Positions 8,434-16,662 of a stretch of DNA of 64,000 nt are shown here, in pieces. This stretch comes from JAAXHB01 sp965221635 (GTDB lineage Bacteria; Actinomycetota; Acidimicrobiia; Acidimicrobiales; Aldehydirespiratoraceae), in the NCBI GenBank assembly GCA_965221635.1, contig OZ244902.1, positions 1,240,001 through 1,304,000 on the forward strand, read 5' to 3'. Each line of letters opens with the position of its first letter. The stretch's first letter is position 1. Under the pieces are notes generated by a model. The model searched no databases and was not told where the DNA came from. It was given only the letters and a program-made list of their open reading frames with translations. The translations under genes were made by a program, and so were the position numbers.

Positions 8434-8507
8434 TGGAGCGGATGACGAGAATCGAACTCGCATTCTCAGCTTGGGAAGCTGATGTTCTACCATTGAACTA
8501 CACCCGC
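8434..8507 (-). tRNA. tRNA-Gly (anticodon CCC)
   Basis: On the minus strand a full cloverleaf: acceptor GCGGGTG pairs with CATCCGC (one G-U), the anticodon arm TCAGC-TTCCCAA-GCTGA gives anticodon CCC, the T arm contains GTTCGAT, and the 3' CCA is encoded (8436-8434). It lies just downstream of, and convergent with, the DUF222-HNH gene. Confidence 0.95.
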
Positions 8508-8686
8508 GTGGCGGTTGATGCTAACGCGCCGACGGCTTCGGAATCAGGGCCTGGCCTTCGCTCTTGTGCCGGCTGGCTGGCGTGGCGACCGACGCTCGCC
8601 TGCTGGGTGCGCAGTGTTCTGGCACTGCTGCGGAGGCTGGCTGGATCACCTCCCGACGACTGGCCGGAAAGGGCTACCCGGCTGGG

Positions 8687-9490
8687 TTATGACCAGCGGA
8701 CGAAGGCTGGGCGGTTGGTTTTGGAGCGTTGCTGGTCGAACTTGTAGCCGAGCTCGTCGAAGCCTTGCAACGCTCTCACGGACTTGGCCCGGTTGCGGAT
8801 GATCCAACCTGCCATGGCACCACGGGCGTGCTTGGCGAAGTAGCCCATCACCCTTGGCTCCCGGGCCGGGCGCCCCGAAGCCTCGTCCGCCAACCGGCCG
8901 TCCAGAAATGCGGGACTCACCAACCTGCCTTCCAGCTTCGAGGCGTCCACCGATCGGAAGTACTCCGCCGACGCCAGATTGATCACGGCGTTGGCACCAG
9001 GGCTCTCCGCCAGGTCGGCATTGAGCACGTCGGTGATGCGATCCCCCCAAAACTCGTACAGGTCCCCACCGCGCCCCGTCGGGAGATCCGATCCCATCTC
9101 GAGGCGGTACGGCTGCATCAAGTCCAGCGGCCGCAACACCCCATAAAGCCCCGACAAGATGCGCAGCACCTTCTGGGCCTGGGTGTAGTCGCGCTCGGTG
9201 AAAGTGGCCGCGGCGTTCATGCCCCGGTACACGTCACCCATGAACGCCAACACCGCCGGCCTCGCCGTGTCCCGCGTGAACGGCGCCGACCAGTCGTTGA
9301 ACCGCTCATGGTTCAGCTCGGCCAGCGCATCGGAGATCCCCATCATCGAAGCCAGCTCCTCGGGCGACTTGTCGCGCATCACGCCCACCAACTCAGCGGC
9401 GTCGTCAAGCATCCGAGGGTGGGAGTGCTTCTTGGTGGGCAGCTTCGACGAGTAGTCCAGAGACTTGGCAGGGGACACCACAACTAGCAC
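8687..9490 (-). CDS. yaaA: YaaA (UPF0246/DUF328) peroxide-stress protein
   Basis: Homologue of E. coli YaaA, which limits free iron and DNA damage during peroxide stress. Family landmarks are the N-terminus VLVVVSPAKSLDYSS, the central FMGDVYRGMNAATF-like segment and SGLYGVLRPLDLMQPYRLEMG, and the C-terminal GYFAKHARGAMAGW. GTG 9490 is taken as start because it gives the family N-terminus exactly and follows a TATAAC -10 element by 6 nt; an in-frame ATG 33 nt upstream would add an unsupported extension. Length 267 residues, slightly above the usual 250-260. Confidence 0.9.
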   Translation of the reverse strand: MLVVVSPAKSLDYSSKLPTKKHSHPRMLDDAAELVGVMRDKSPEELASMMGISDALAELNHERFNDWSAPFTRDTARPAVLAFMGDVYRGMNAAATFTERDYTQAQKVLRILSGLYGVLRPLDLMQPYRLEMGSDLPTGRGGDLYEFWGDRITDVLNADLAESPGANAVINLASAEYFRSVDASKLEGRLVSPAFLDGRLADEASGRPAREPRVMGYFAKHARGAMAGWIIRNRAKSVRALQGFDELGYKFDQQRSKTNRPAFVRWS

Positions 9491-9502
9491 CAACCGGTTA
9501 TA
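9488..9502 (-). promoter_or_regulatory. leaderless -10 element of yaaA
   Basis: TATAAC on the minus strand (9502-9497), 6 nt, then GTG 9490. Confidence 0.5.
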
Positions 9503-9548
9503 CCAAGCCCACCCCCCGATCATGCCCCCGGTGCGCCCGGAGCCTCGC

Positions 9549-10727
9549 TTAGGCCTCTAGTTCTGGTAGGGCGGCTCTTAGGTTGCGGATCGCTTGGCCT
9601 ATGCGCTGCTGGTTCTCGATCAGCGCGAACCGCACGAACCCCTCACCACCAGAGCCGAACCCCACACCCGGCGACACCGCCACACGGGCCTCGGTCACCA
9701 GCCGCGAAGCAAACTCGATCGACCCAAGCTCCACGTACGGCTCAGGTATCGGCGCCCACACGAACATCGTGCCCCCCGGAGGCTGCACCTTCCAGCCGAT
9801 CCGGTTGAGGCCGTCACACAGAGCGTCCCGCCGACGCTGGTAGATCGCCGCCGCCTCAGCCGGATAATCGGGCAGCCCCAGCAACGTCACCGCCGCCGCG
9901 ATCTGGATCGGCTGAAAGCTCCCGTAATCCAGGTAGCTCTTCAGCTTGGTCAACGCAGCCACCACCTCGGCGTTGCCCAACATGAACGCCATCCGCCAAC
10001 CCGCCATCGAATACGACTTCGTCATCGAATAGAACTCAACGGCGCACTCCTTGGCCCCCTCCACCTGCAAAATCGAAGGCGGCTTGTACCCGTCGAAACC
10101 CAGGTCGGCGTAGGCGTGGTCGTGCACCACGAACACGTCATGGCTGCGCGCAAACTCCACAATCGCGCGCATGAAGTCCAAATCCACACACGTGGTGGTG
10201 GGATTGTGCGGAAACGAGATCACCGCCACCCGCGGCTTCGGCGTGCTGTACTGCCAGGTGAGGTGCATGCGCCGCATGAACTCGTCCCCATCAGCCAGCG
10301 GCACCTCCCGGATCCCCGCCCCGGCGAACAACGGCCCGTAGATGTGGATCGGGTAACTCGGCGTGGGCACCATCGCCGTGTCGCCCCGCTGCAGCAGCAC
10401 CCACATCAGATGACTGAACCCCTCCTTGGCCCCGATCGTGCTCATCACCTCCGTGTCGGGATCCAACTCCACGCCGAACCGCTGCTTGTAATGCGCAGCC
10501 ATGTTGCGACGCAGCGCCGGCAGCCCCCGACTCGACGAATATCGGTGATTGCGAGGATTGCGCGCCGCCTCCACCACCTTGTCCACCGCAACCTCCGGCG
10601 ACGGCAGATCCGGGTTGCCGAAACCCAGATCGATCACATCCGCGCCCAAACGCCGCTGCTCGATCTTCAAATCGTTGATGATCGTGAACACGTACGGCGG
10701 CAGGCCGGTAATCCGCCGGAACTCCAC
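9549..10727 (-). CDS. Class I aminotransferase, AlaC-like
   Basis: PLP-dependent aminotransferase most like AlaC/YfdZ alanine-synthesising enzymes. The start VEFRRITGLPPYVFTIINDLK, then IDLGFGNPDLPSP and HRYSSSRGLPALR, are typical of that group. The PLP lysine is in EFYSMTKSYSMAGWRMAF and the carboxylate-binding arginine near the C-terminus in EGFVRFALI. GTG 10727 fits the family N-terminus and has a TACGAT -10 element 7 nt upstream; a longer open frame continues into dcd on the other strand and is rejected. It is divergent from dcd with only 55 bp between the starts. LL-diaminopimelate aminotransferase is the main alternative. Confidence 0.85.
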   Translation of the reverse strand: MEFRRITGLPPYVFTIINDLKIEQRRLGADVIDLGFGNPDLPSPEVAVDKVVEAARNPRNHRYSSSRGLPALRRNMAAHYKQRFGVELDPDTEVMSTIGAKEGFSHLMWVLLQRGDTAMVPTPSYPIHIYGPLFAGAGIREVPLADGDEFMRRMHLTWQYSTPKPRVAVISFPHNPTTTCVDLDFMRAIVEFARSHDVFVVHDHAYADLGFDGYKPPSILQVEGAKECAVEFYSMTKSYSMAGWRMAFMLGNAEVVAALTKLKSYLDYGSFQPIQIAAAVTLLGLPDYPAEAAAIYQRRRDALCDGLNRIGWKVQPPGGTMFVWAPIPEPYVELGSIEFASRLVTEARVAVSPGVGFGSGGEGFVRFALIENQQRIGQAIRNLRAALPELEA

Positions 10728-10740
10728 AAATCGAATCGTA
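10725..10740 (-). promoter_or_regulatory. leaderless -10 element of the aminotransferase gene
   Basis: TACGAT on the minus strand (10740-10735), 7 nt, then GTG 10727. It lies in the 55-bp divergent region shared with dcd. Confidence 0.55.
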
Positions 10741-10782
10741 ATGTACGCTCCGCACAGTGAGCCACGAAGGGGCCGGCGCCAC

Positions 10783-11346
10783 GTGATCCTGTCGGATCGC
10801 TCCATCCGGGAAGCGCTCGAACAGGGCCGGATCGTGATCGACCCGCTCGACGTGGACTGCATCCAGCCCTCGTCGGTAGACCTCAAACTCGACCGGCACT
10901 TCCGAGTGTTCCGCAACCACACGCTGGGCCACATCGACGTGAAGCACGACCTTTCGGATCTAACCACACTGGTCACGGTGGAACCCGACGACCCGTTCAT
11001 CCTGCACCCCGGCGAGTTCGTGCTCGGCGCAACCCTCGAACGAGTGGTAGTGCCGGTGGACCTCGTTGCACGACTCGAAGGCAAATCGTCCCTGGGGCGG
11101 CTCGGCCTGCTGATCCACTCCACCGCCGGGTTCGTGGACGCCGGATTCGACGGACAACTCACCCTGGAGCTGTCCAACGTGGCCAGCCTGCCGATCACCT
11201 TGTACCCCAGCATGAAGATCGGCCAGATCAGCTTCCAGATGATGACCACCCCAGCCGACCACCCGTACGGCTCCGGGCCGCTCGGATCGAAATACCACGG
11301 CCAGCGCGGCCCCATGCCGTCGCGCTACTGGGAGAACTTCGCCTAA
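10783..11346 (+). CDS. dcd: dCTP deaminase (probably bifunctional, dUMP-forming)
   Basis: Converts dCTP towards dUMP/dUTP for thymidylate synthesis. The 187-residue protein aligns along its length with mycobacterial bifunctional Dcd: MILSDRSIREAL, VQPSS-type QPSSVDLKLDR, the catalytic block GKSSLGRLGLLIHSTAGFVD, LTLELSNVASLPI, and the C-terminal GSKYHGQRGP..SRYWENF that closes over the nucleotide. GTG 10783 gives the family N-terminus and is preceded by GAAGGGG at a rather long spacing of 10 nt; an in-frame ATG at 10741 would add 14 basic residues. The mono- or bifunctional nature was judged from overall similarity only. Confidence 0.92.
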   Translation: MILSDRSIREALEQGRIVIDPLDVDCIQPSSVDLKLDRHFRVFRNHTLGHIDVKHDLSDLTTLVTVEPDDPFILHPGEFVLGATLERVVVPVDLVARLEGKSSLGRLGLLIHSTAGFVDAGFDGQLTLELSNVASLPITLYPSMKIGQISFQMMTTPADHPYGSGPLGSKYHGQRGPMPSRYWENFA

Positions 11347-11384
11347 GTCCACCCCGGCCACACAACACGCACCCCGGCGCGCAG

Positions 11385-11400
11385 TAATCTCGGGCACATG
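11385..11400 (+). promoter_or_regulatory. leaderless -10 element of crgA
   Basis: TAATCT (11385-11390), 7 nt, then ATG 11398. Confidence 0.6.
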
Positions 11401-11691
11401 CCCAGACCGGAAAAAAGGCGAGTGTCAGGTGCGGCGGCCTCCGGGCGCATGACCGCCAAGGGCACCAGGCCCGAAAATTACGTGCCCGAGCGTGCCACCC
11501 GCACCGGATACGACGAACTGCCACCCAGCCCGATGTGGGTGCCGGTGTTGCTGTTCTCGCTGTTGGGACTGGGCGTCGCCACGATCATCGTGAACTACCT
11601 GGGAGTGATCTGGGACACGTCCAATCCGATCCTGCTGCTCGGCTTGGCCTTCATCCTCGGCGGACTGATAACAGCCACCAAGTTCCGCTAA
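11398..11691 (+). CDS. crgA: Cell division protein CrgA
   Basis: Small actinobacterial divisome membrane protein that helps recruit FtsI and other septal proteins. The 97 residues consist of a basic cytoplasmic N-terminus (1-45) followed by PPSPMWVPVLLF and two transmembrane helices (about 48-66 and 75-92) linked by a short extracytoplasmic loop (YLGVIWDTSN), ending TATKFR. This two-helix layout with SPxW before helix 1 is the CrgA pattern. It follows dcd with its own leaderless promoter. In mycobacteria crgA lies near the replication origin, which is relevant to the DnaA boxes found just downstream. Confidence 0.88.
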   Translation: MPRPEKRRVSGAAASGRMTAKGTRPENYVPERATRTGYDELPPSPMWVPVLLFSLLGLGVATIIVNYLGVIWDTSNPILLLGLAFILGGLITATKFR

Positions 11692-11747
11692 CCCCCACCC
11701 ACCGCGCCATCGCTTCGGCTTGCGCGGGTGTAGTTACACAAAGGAAG

Positions 11748-11779
11748 TTTTCCACGGATTGTCCACAACCTGTGGACAA
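11748..11779. promoter_or_regulatory. Cluster of three DnaA-box-like 9-mers
   Basis: In the 108-bp gap between convergent genes: TTTTCCACG (11748-11756), a perfect high-GC-type DnaA box TTGTCCACA (11759-11767), and its exact inverted copy TGTGGACAA (11771-11779) three bases later. No promoter is expected here because both neighbours end at this gap, so binding for replication control or DnaA titration is a reasonable inference. Confidence 0.55.
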
Positions 11780-11799
11780 CTGCCGATGACCGGGGCCGG

Positions 11800-12156
11800 T
11801 CATTCGATCGGCGCCACCAAGTCCATCTCGTCCTGACAGTGCCGGGGAGGCTCCGGGTCTTCCTCGGGGGCCACCGTCATGCGCACCTCCGCGCCGCAAA
11901 TGCTGCAGTGATAATGCAGCTTCACCTTGCGGAGCTGTCCCGCCTCCGGCGGTGGGGGCAAAGGCTGTGCCAGGCCGCGCAGCATCCCGAACCCGATGCG
12001 CCAGATCACGTAGGCAACCGCCACCGCGATCACCACCCGCAAGTACCCCGCCATCGCCGCCCCCACCGCCGTTCCCGCCACCGCAACCAATACCACCAGC
12101 AGATTGATCATCTTGCGCGACGGCATCTTGCGACGGGTGTTGCCGGACTTGTTCAC
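11800..12156 (-). CDS. Small membrane protein with C-terminal Cys motif
   Basis: Unrecognised protein of about 118 residues. After a basic start (VNKSGNTRRKMPSRKM) come one or two transmembrane helices (about residues 18-60), then a Pro-rich turn and a cytoplasmic tail with HYHCSICGAEVRM and PRHCQDEMDL. The C-x2-C plus a later HC suggests a small zinc ribbon. GTG 12156 is preferred because GAGG lies 5 nt upstream; upstream in-frame starts to 12246 are possible. It converges on crgA across the DnaA boxes. Confidence 0.55.
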   Translation of the reverse strand: MNKSGNTRRKMPSRKMINLLVVLVAVAGTAVGAAMAGYLRVVIAVAVAYVIWRIGFGMLRGLAQPLPPPPEAGQLRKVKLHYHCSICGAEVRMTVAPEEDPEPPRHCQDEMDLVAPIE

Positions 12157-12315
12157 CGCAACCTCGATCCTTTGGCTGATGGCATGTGCTTGTGCCCAAG
12201 CGGGCCGTACCGCACCCGTTGTACCCAAAGTCGTAGTGCCCGCCACCTGTTGCGGGTGACGGAGGCCGGGATGAGGTGCGGATAAGGACTAGGTGTCCAG
12301 GCCCTCAGTGCGCTC

Positions 12316-13722
12316 TCAGTTGACGGCCCGCTGCCACAGGGTGGCTGCTGAACCGGTGGGGCCTGCGCTCACGGCAAGGACATGTCCGGGCTTGTCTCGT
12401 TGCGTGCCGACCACGGCGTCGGCGATCAGCCGCAGTTCCTCGGCGGCGCCCGCGAACCCGGTGGACAGTGAGCCTCCGTTGGTGTTGACGCCCTCGGGGT
12501 TCAGGCCCAGCGCATCTGCACACAGCAACACGGTTGCCGCGTCGGGTTCGGTGCAGACGATTTCCTCGATGTCTCCAGTGGTGATTCCGGTTGTGGCCAA
12601 TGCCCGTCGCACCGACTCGGCCACGGCACCGGTGGGATCAAGCGGATCGCCCGCCGCCCGCCCCACACCGACGAGCCGTGCCAAGACTGCCGGACCCGAC
12701 TCTTCCGGGGGATGCTCGCCCCCCGGCGCAGAAATCCGCGCTGCAGGGCCGCCGCCCTTGCTGTCGTCGGAGCGTGGGCGGGCTCGGAGCACGATTGCGG
12801 TCATGGCGTCGGCTGGGCCGGCGAAGGTTGCGGCGGTGAGCATTCCGTCATCGTCGAAGATTCGAGGCAGCCGCGCCTGATCGTCCCAGGCTCGAATCTC
12901 GTCGGTGTCCACAACCGCGGTGCGCATCGAACCCCGAGACAGGTTTGACGATCGCGCTCTCGACAGCGAACTCTCCCTGCCTGTGGCCCTTCCCGGCCTT
13001 GCGCCCACGGGGACAATCGCCGACGTGGTGGAATCACCCGGCCCCGAGTCCCTGGCGTCGGTGAGCCCCTCAACCACCTCCAGCCGTCGGCGCCTAGAAC
13101 GCAACGCAACGGCCTCAAGGTCTTCCGCGGTGAATCCGGCCAGAGCCGCCGCCCGCTCCGCGGCCCGAGGCCCGGGCAGCAGCCCTCCCCGGTGAGCCAC
13201 ACGATCAGCCACCCCAACCCAAGGCGTGCCGTAACCCCTGTGGAGCGCCGCGGCCCCGGCGGGAACCACCGAACACATACCCAGTCCGATCACCAGCGCG
13301 GTGTTGATCTGGCCCGAGGCAATGGCAGCCGCCGCGGCCTGCAAAGCAGCCAGGCCGCTCGTCTCGGCCCGGTCGATCACCTGCCCGCCAATGCCGTCTC
13401 CCCAACCTGCGGCCAGCACGATTGCCCGTGCAACGTCAGCCCCGTAAGCCCCCACAGGATCCGCGCACCCCACAGTCACTTCATCAAGCCCCACCACCGA
13501 GGCAGCGAGAGCGTCACCTCCCCCGGCCTGAGCCTCGCCCAACCCTGCGACCTGACCCTGTCGGGTGTTGTCGGCGCTGTGCAACAGGCCGGCTCGGGAC
13601 AACGCCACTGCGCCCACCTCGGCGGCAAGCGCTATCGGATGCCACCCGGCCAGATCGCCGTCGCAGCGACGCACAGCGGTGCGTGCCACCGCAACCAGCT
13701 CCACCTCAACCGGGCCGCTCAC
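12316..13722 (-). CDS. Thiolase-fold protein lacking the catalytic residues
   Basis: Thiolase/acetyl-CoA acetyltransferase homologue of 468 residues, with two thiolase half-domains separated by a low-complexity stretch (about 245-290). At the place of the nucleophile motif (xCxSGL) it reads DRAETSGL, so Cys is replaced by Glu120. The GHP motif appears as NTNGGSLSTGFAG, with His lost, and the C-terminal CxGG reads VSAGPTG. All three catalytic positions of a thiolase are therefore changed. Known thiolase-fold proteins without these residues include SCP-x/Ltp2-type aldolases that pair with DUF35 proteins, but no DUF35 gene is adjacent. GTG 13722 has GGAGG at 5 nt spacing. It is divergent from the DoxX gene. 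Confidence 0.65.
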   Translation of the reverse strand: MSGPVEVELVAVARTAVRRCDGDLAGWHPIALAAEVGAVALSRAGLLHSADNTRQGQVAGLGEAQAGGGDALAASVVGLDEVTVGCADPVGAYGADVARAIVLAAGWGDGIGGQVIDRAETSGLAALQAAAAAIASGQINTALVIGLGMCSVVPAGAAALHRGYGTPWVGVADRVAHRGGLLPGPRAAERAAALAGFTAEDLEAVALRSRRRRLEVVEGLTDARDSGPGDSTTSAIVPVGARPGRATGRESSLSRARSSNLSRGSMRTAVVDTDEIRAWDDQARLPRIFDDDGMLTAATFAGPADAMTAIVLRARPRSDDSKGGGPAARISAPGGEHPPEESGPAVLARLVGVGRAAGDPLDPTGAVAESVRRALATTGITTGDIEEIVCTEPDAATVLLCADALGLNPEGVNTNGGSLSTGFAGAAEELRLIADAVVGTQRDKPGHVLAVSAGPTGSAATLWQRAVN

Positions 13723-13786
13723 TCCGGCCTCCAATCGTCCCAACGCCGGCTGTTTGGAGTGTGGTTCATGGCTCCACTGGGAGTCG

Positions 13787-13801
13787 TACACTGCGCCCAT
13801 G
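13787..13801 (+). promoter_or_regulatory. leaderless -10 element of the doxX-like gene
   Basis: TACACT (13787-13792), 6 nt, then ATG 13799. Confidence 0.6.
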
Positions 13802-14380
13802 AGCAGCAATTCCATGGATCTTTACCTCGTGCCAGGGCCGGACGGCTATCTCCCCGCCGAGTTCGACTTCGCTTTCGCGGTGCTGCGCATCGCGCTCGGG
13901 GCGATGATCTTCGTGCATGGGTACAAGAAGGTATTCAGCGGAGGCCGTCTCGCCGGAGCGGCCCGATGGTTCGACTCGATGGGCATGCGCCCCGGGCGCT
14001 TTCACGCCCCGCTCGCCGCGTTCACAGAAATGGGCGTGGGCGTGCTGCTCATTGTGGGGTTGTTCACCCAGATCGCCGCAGCCGGCCTGATTGGACTGAT
14101 GACAGTGGCGTTTTGGACTGTGCATCGCGACAAGGGTTTCATGATCACCGGCGAAGGCTGGGAGTACGTGGCCCTGATCGCAGTGATGGGCGTGGTGACC
14201 GCTGTGGTCGGCCCAGGCGATCTTTCCCTCGACGCAGAACTCGACATTATGGACGATCTCATCGGTTGGACCGGTTTGTGGGTGTCGCTGCTACTCGGCT
14301 TGGGCGGCGGACTGCTGCAACTGCTGCTGTTCTACAGACCATCGTCGGTGGCCGACTCCTCCGGCGGGGACGACTCCTAG
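13799..14380 (+). CDS. DoxX-family membrane protein
   Basis: Four-helix DoxX-family protein of 193 residues. The hallmark LRIALGAMIFVHGYKKVF (about residues 28-46) is followed by GGRLAGAARWFDSMGMRPG, then helices near 72-90, 97-115 and 120-138. A fifth hydrophobic segment (LWVSLLLGLGGGLLQLLLF) ends the protein, one more than the basic family fold. In mycobacteria a DoxX protein takes part in redox-stress complexes; no such partners are nearby, so the role here is open. The leaderless ATG at 13799 excludes a longer upstream frame that would overlap the thiolase-like gene. Confidence 0.82.
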   Translation: MSSNSMDLYLVPGPDGYLPAEFDFAFAVLRIALGAMIFVHGYKKVFSGGRLAGAARWFDSMGMRPGRFHAPLAAFTEMGVGVLLIVGLFTQIAAAGLIGLMTVAFWTVHRDKGFMITGEGWEYVALIAVMGVVTAVVGPGDLSLDAELDIMDDLIGWTGLWVSLLLGLGGGLLQLLLFYRPSSVADSSGGDDS

Positions 14381-14443
14381 CCGTCGCAACGACTACCGCC
14401 GGTGACGCCACCCGGCGGATCAGGCACGGCCACCCTCCAACCT

Positions 14444-14460
14444 GAGAATCGCTGCTGATG
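14444..14460 (+). promoter_or_regulatory. candidate leaderless -10, DUF7064-like gene
   Basis: GAGAAT (14444-14449), 8 nt, then ATG 14458. Weaker than TANNNT sites. Confidence 0.3.
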
Positions 14461-15600
14461 CTCTCACGATTTGACGACTTCCCCATCCATCAAACCCCCG
14501 ACCCGCTCACCGTTCCCGGCACCGGCGACAGGGACTTCTACGAGCGCTACTGGTTCAACGGGTACGCCACCGACGCGTCGTTGTACTTCGGCGTGGCCGC
14601 GGCCCGCTACCCGCACCTGGGCATCTGCGACGCCGCGCTGAGCGTGGTGTACCAAGGCGTTCAACACTGCTTCTTCGCGTCGGGCAGGTCGGGCCAAGAC
14701 CCGTCGATCACGCACACCGGGCCGTTCCGGTTGGAGATCACCGAACCGATGCGATCCTGCCGAGTAGTGGTGGAACCCAACTCCACCGGCTGGGAGGCCG
14801 ACCTGTGCTTCGAGGCTCGCACCGCCAACGTTGAGGAGCCCCGCCACACCTTCGGCGGCCCAACACGCAAGGTGATGGACACCACCCGCTTCACCCAGTT
14901 CGGCCGCTGGTCGGGCACCATCAAAACCGCCAGTGCTGACCTTCCCAACCACAACCTCCGCTTTGACCCCGCCGAAACGCTCGGCACCAAGGATCGCTCC
15001 TGGGGTGTTCGACCCCTCGCAGGTGGCGATCCCCGCGAGGCGCCACCGCACAACCCCAACCGTGGAGGACTGGCCTTCCTGTGGGCGCCAGTCCATTTCG
15101 ACGACATTTGCGTTCACTACCAACTGTTCGAGGATTCCTGGGGACGCAAACTGCACAGCACCGGCGCCGTGCTCCCCACCTACAGCAGCCCGGACGAACT
15201 ACCCGGAGTGGAGGATCCCGCAACCCGTCGCCTGGGGGGTCACACCCACAACCTGAGCTTCCCCGACGGCGGCAGTCGCATGATCAACTCAGCGGTGCTC
15301 ACCATGCGCGACGCCGAGGGCGAGCCGTACGAGGTCACCCTCGAGAAGGTGTTCACCTTCCGCATGAAGGGCATCGGCTACACCCACCCGGTGTGGGGTC
15401 ACGGCTCATGGCACGGCGACAGCGCCCTACACAGCGAAAGCTGGCGCACCAACGAGGTGGACGACTCGGCCTTCGAGAACCAGCACGTGCAACACCTGAT
15501 GCGCGCCACCATGGGCGACCGCCAAGGCCTCGGAGTTCTAGAGCAGATGATCCTCGGCCCGTACCACCCCTACGGCTTCACCGACCGCATAGCCCCCTAG
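14458..15600 (+). CDS. Conserved hypothetical protein, DUF7064/AttH-like beta-rich fold
   Basis: 380-residue soluble protein with no signal peptide or membrane segment. Recurrent landmarks are FYERYWFNGYATDASLYFGV near residue 22, the central DRSWGVRPL, and the late KVFTFRMKGIGYTHPVWGHG. These resemble a family of uncharacterised actinobacterial proteins with a lipocalin-like (AttH/CrtC-related) fold that are frequent beside lipid or steroid genes. No catalytic residues are known for the family. It stands alone, downstream of the doxX-like gene by 77 bp. The family name is tentative. Confidence 0.55.
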   Translation: MLSRFDDFPIHQTPDPLTVPGTGDRDFYERYWFNGYATDASLYFGVAAARYPHLGICDAALSVVYQGVQHCFFASGRSGQDPSITHTGPFRLEITEPMRSCRVVVEPNSTGWEADLCFEARTANVEEPRHTFGGPTRKVMDTTRFTQFGRWSGTIKTASADLPNHNLRFDPAETLGTKDRSWGVRPLAGGDPREAPPHNPNRGGLAFLWAPVHFDDICVHYQLFEDSWGRKLHSTGAVLPTYSSPDELPGVEDPATRRLGGHTHNLSFPDGGSRMINSAVLTMRDAEGEPYEVTLEKVFTFRMKGIGYTHPVWGHGSWHGDSALHSESWRTNEVDDSAFENQHVQHLMRATMGDRQGLGVLEQMILGPYHPYGFTDRIAP

Positions 15601-15662
15601 AACGCCCCGTCACACACCTGACTTCACGACATCCCCGGCGGCAGGTGACCCACAGCCGTTGA

Positions 15663-16586
15663 TCACACGCGGGGTCGGGCTCGTGGTCGCAGCCACGGTT
15701 TGCTCACCCGATTACGGGCAAGATCGGTGCCGGCGTGGCCAGCCACCGCGCCCAGCACCATCACCCCGCCGATCACCGCTGCCACGGTCGGCGCCTCGGC
15801 CAGCACGATCCACGCCAACACAATCCCGAAAGGCGCCTCGGCGGCGGCGAGCAGCCCGGCCTCAGCCGCGGGGATCAGCTTCACGCCCTCCACCCACATC
15901 ACCGTCGAGGCGCCAAAGATCGCCGCGAACATCGCCAACAACGGCGCCTCCCCGGCGTCCACCCCGAAGGGATCGCCCACCACCAGCGCCACACAAAACA
16001 GCAACGCACCGGCAACCGACATCGCCAACACCGCATCCACCCCGGAACCCCGCCGGTCGAAGTGGCGGATCAGCACTATCAGCAACGCCAGGGTCACAGT
16101 GAGCACCACCGCCCGCAGAGCCCCGTCGAGGTTGGACGCCTCGATGCTCCCAACCACCGTGATCAGCACCCCGGCAAACGAAACCACCGCGGCCAACACC
16201 GTGAGCGCCCGCAGCCTCTCCCGAAGCACCAGCCACGCCAGCCCCGCCGCCACGAAGGGAATGGTGGCGGTGATCACGCTCACGTTCGCCACCGCGGTGC
16301 GCTGCAACGCCGAGATGAACATGATCATCGAAACCGCCCCCAAACCGGCCAACAGCAAACCCGTCGGCGAGAACGCCGCGCCGATCCGCAGCCGCGGCCT
16401 GGCCCTGCGCCCCCGCCACACCACGTAGGAAAACAGCACCGCGCCCCCGCCCAAGGCCCGCCAACTGGCGATCTGCCAGGCGGTGGCGTCAATGTTGCGA
16501 GTGATCGCCCCCGTCGATCCGTAACCCATCGCCGATATCAGCATCAGCGACGCGCCAATCTTCTGATTCCTCACCCCCGTGGTCAC
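15663..16586 (-). CDS. EamA/DMT-superfamily transporter
   Basis: Drug/metabolite transporter with ten predicted helices arranged as two five-helix EamA repeats. The first repeat begins near KIGASLMLISAMGYGSTGAITRN and includes WRALGGGAVLFSYVV; the second closes with GLLAAAEAPFGIVLAWIVLAEAP, the usual EamA ending before the last helix. The C-terminal tail is Arg/Pro-rich and cytoplasmic. The start is uncertain: GTG 16586 was chosen, but a TTG at 16622 is in frame. The substrate (amino acids, nucleotides, other small metabolites) cannot be assigned. It is followed, in the same direction, by nothing obvious. Confidence 0.82.
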   Translation of the reverse strand: MTTGVRNQKIGASLMLISAMGYGSTGAITRNIDATAWQIASWRALGGGAVLFSYVVWRGRRARPRLRIGAAFSPTGLLLAGLGAVSMIMFISALQRTAVANVSVITATIPFVAAGLAWLVLRERLRALTVLAAVVSFAGVLITVVGSIEASNLDGALRAVVLTVTLALLIVLIRHFDRRGSGVDAVLAMSVAGALLFCVALVVGDPFGVDAGEAPLLAMFAAIFGASTVMWVEGVKLIPAAEAGLLAAAEAPFGIVLAWIVLAEAPTVAAVIGGVMVLGAVAGHAGTDLARNRVSKPWLRPRARPRV

Positions 16587-16662
16587 AGCCGTGCCGATGG
16601 ATGCTCCGGGCGCGGCCCGCAAGACTCGGGCTTGCGGCAGGCGGCGAGGTCAGCCGACGGGG

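Noticed and set aside
10728..11315. N-terminal extension of the aminotransferase
   Set aside because: Would run antisense through dcd; the family N-terminus and a -10 element fix the start at 10727.
11692..11799. Calling the DnaA-box cluster oriC
   Set aside because: Only about 108 bp and three boxes, with no dnaA, dnaN or clear AT-rich unwinding element; kept as a binding-site finding.
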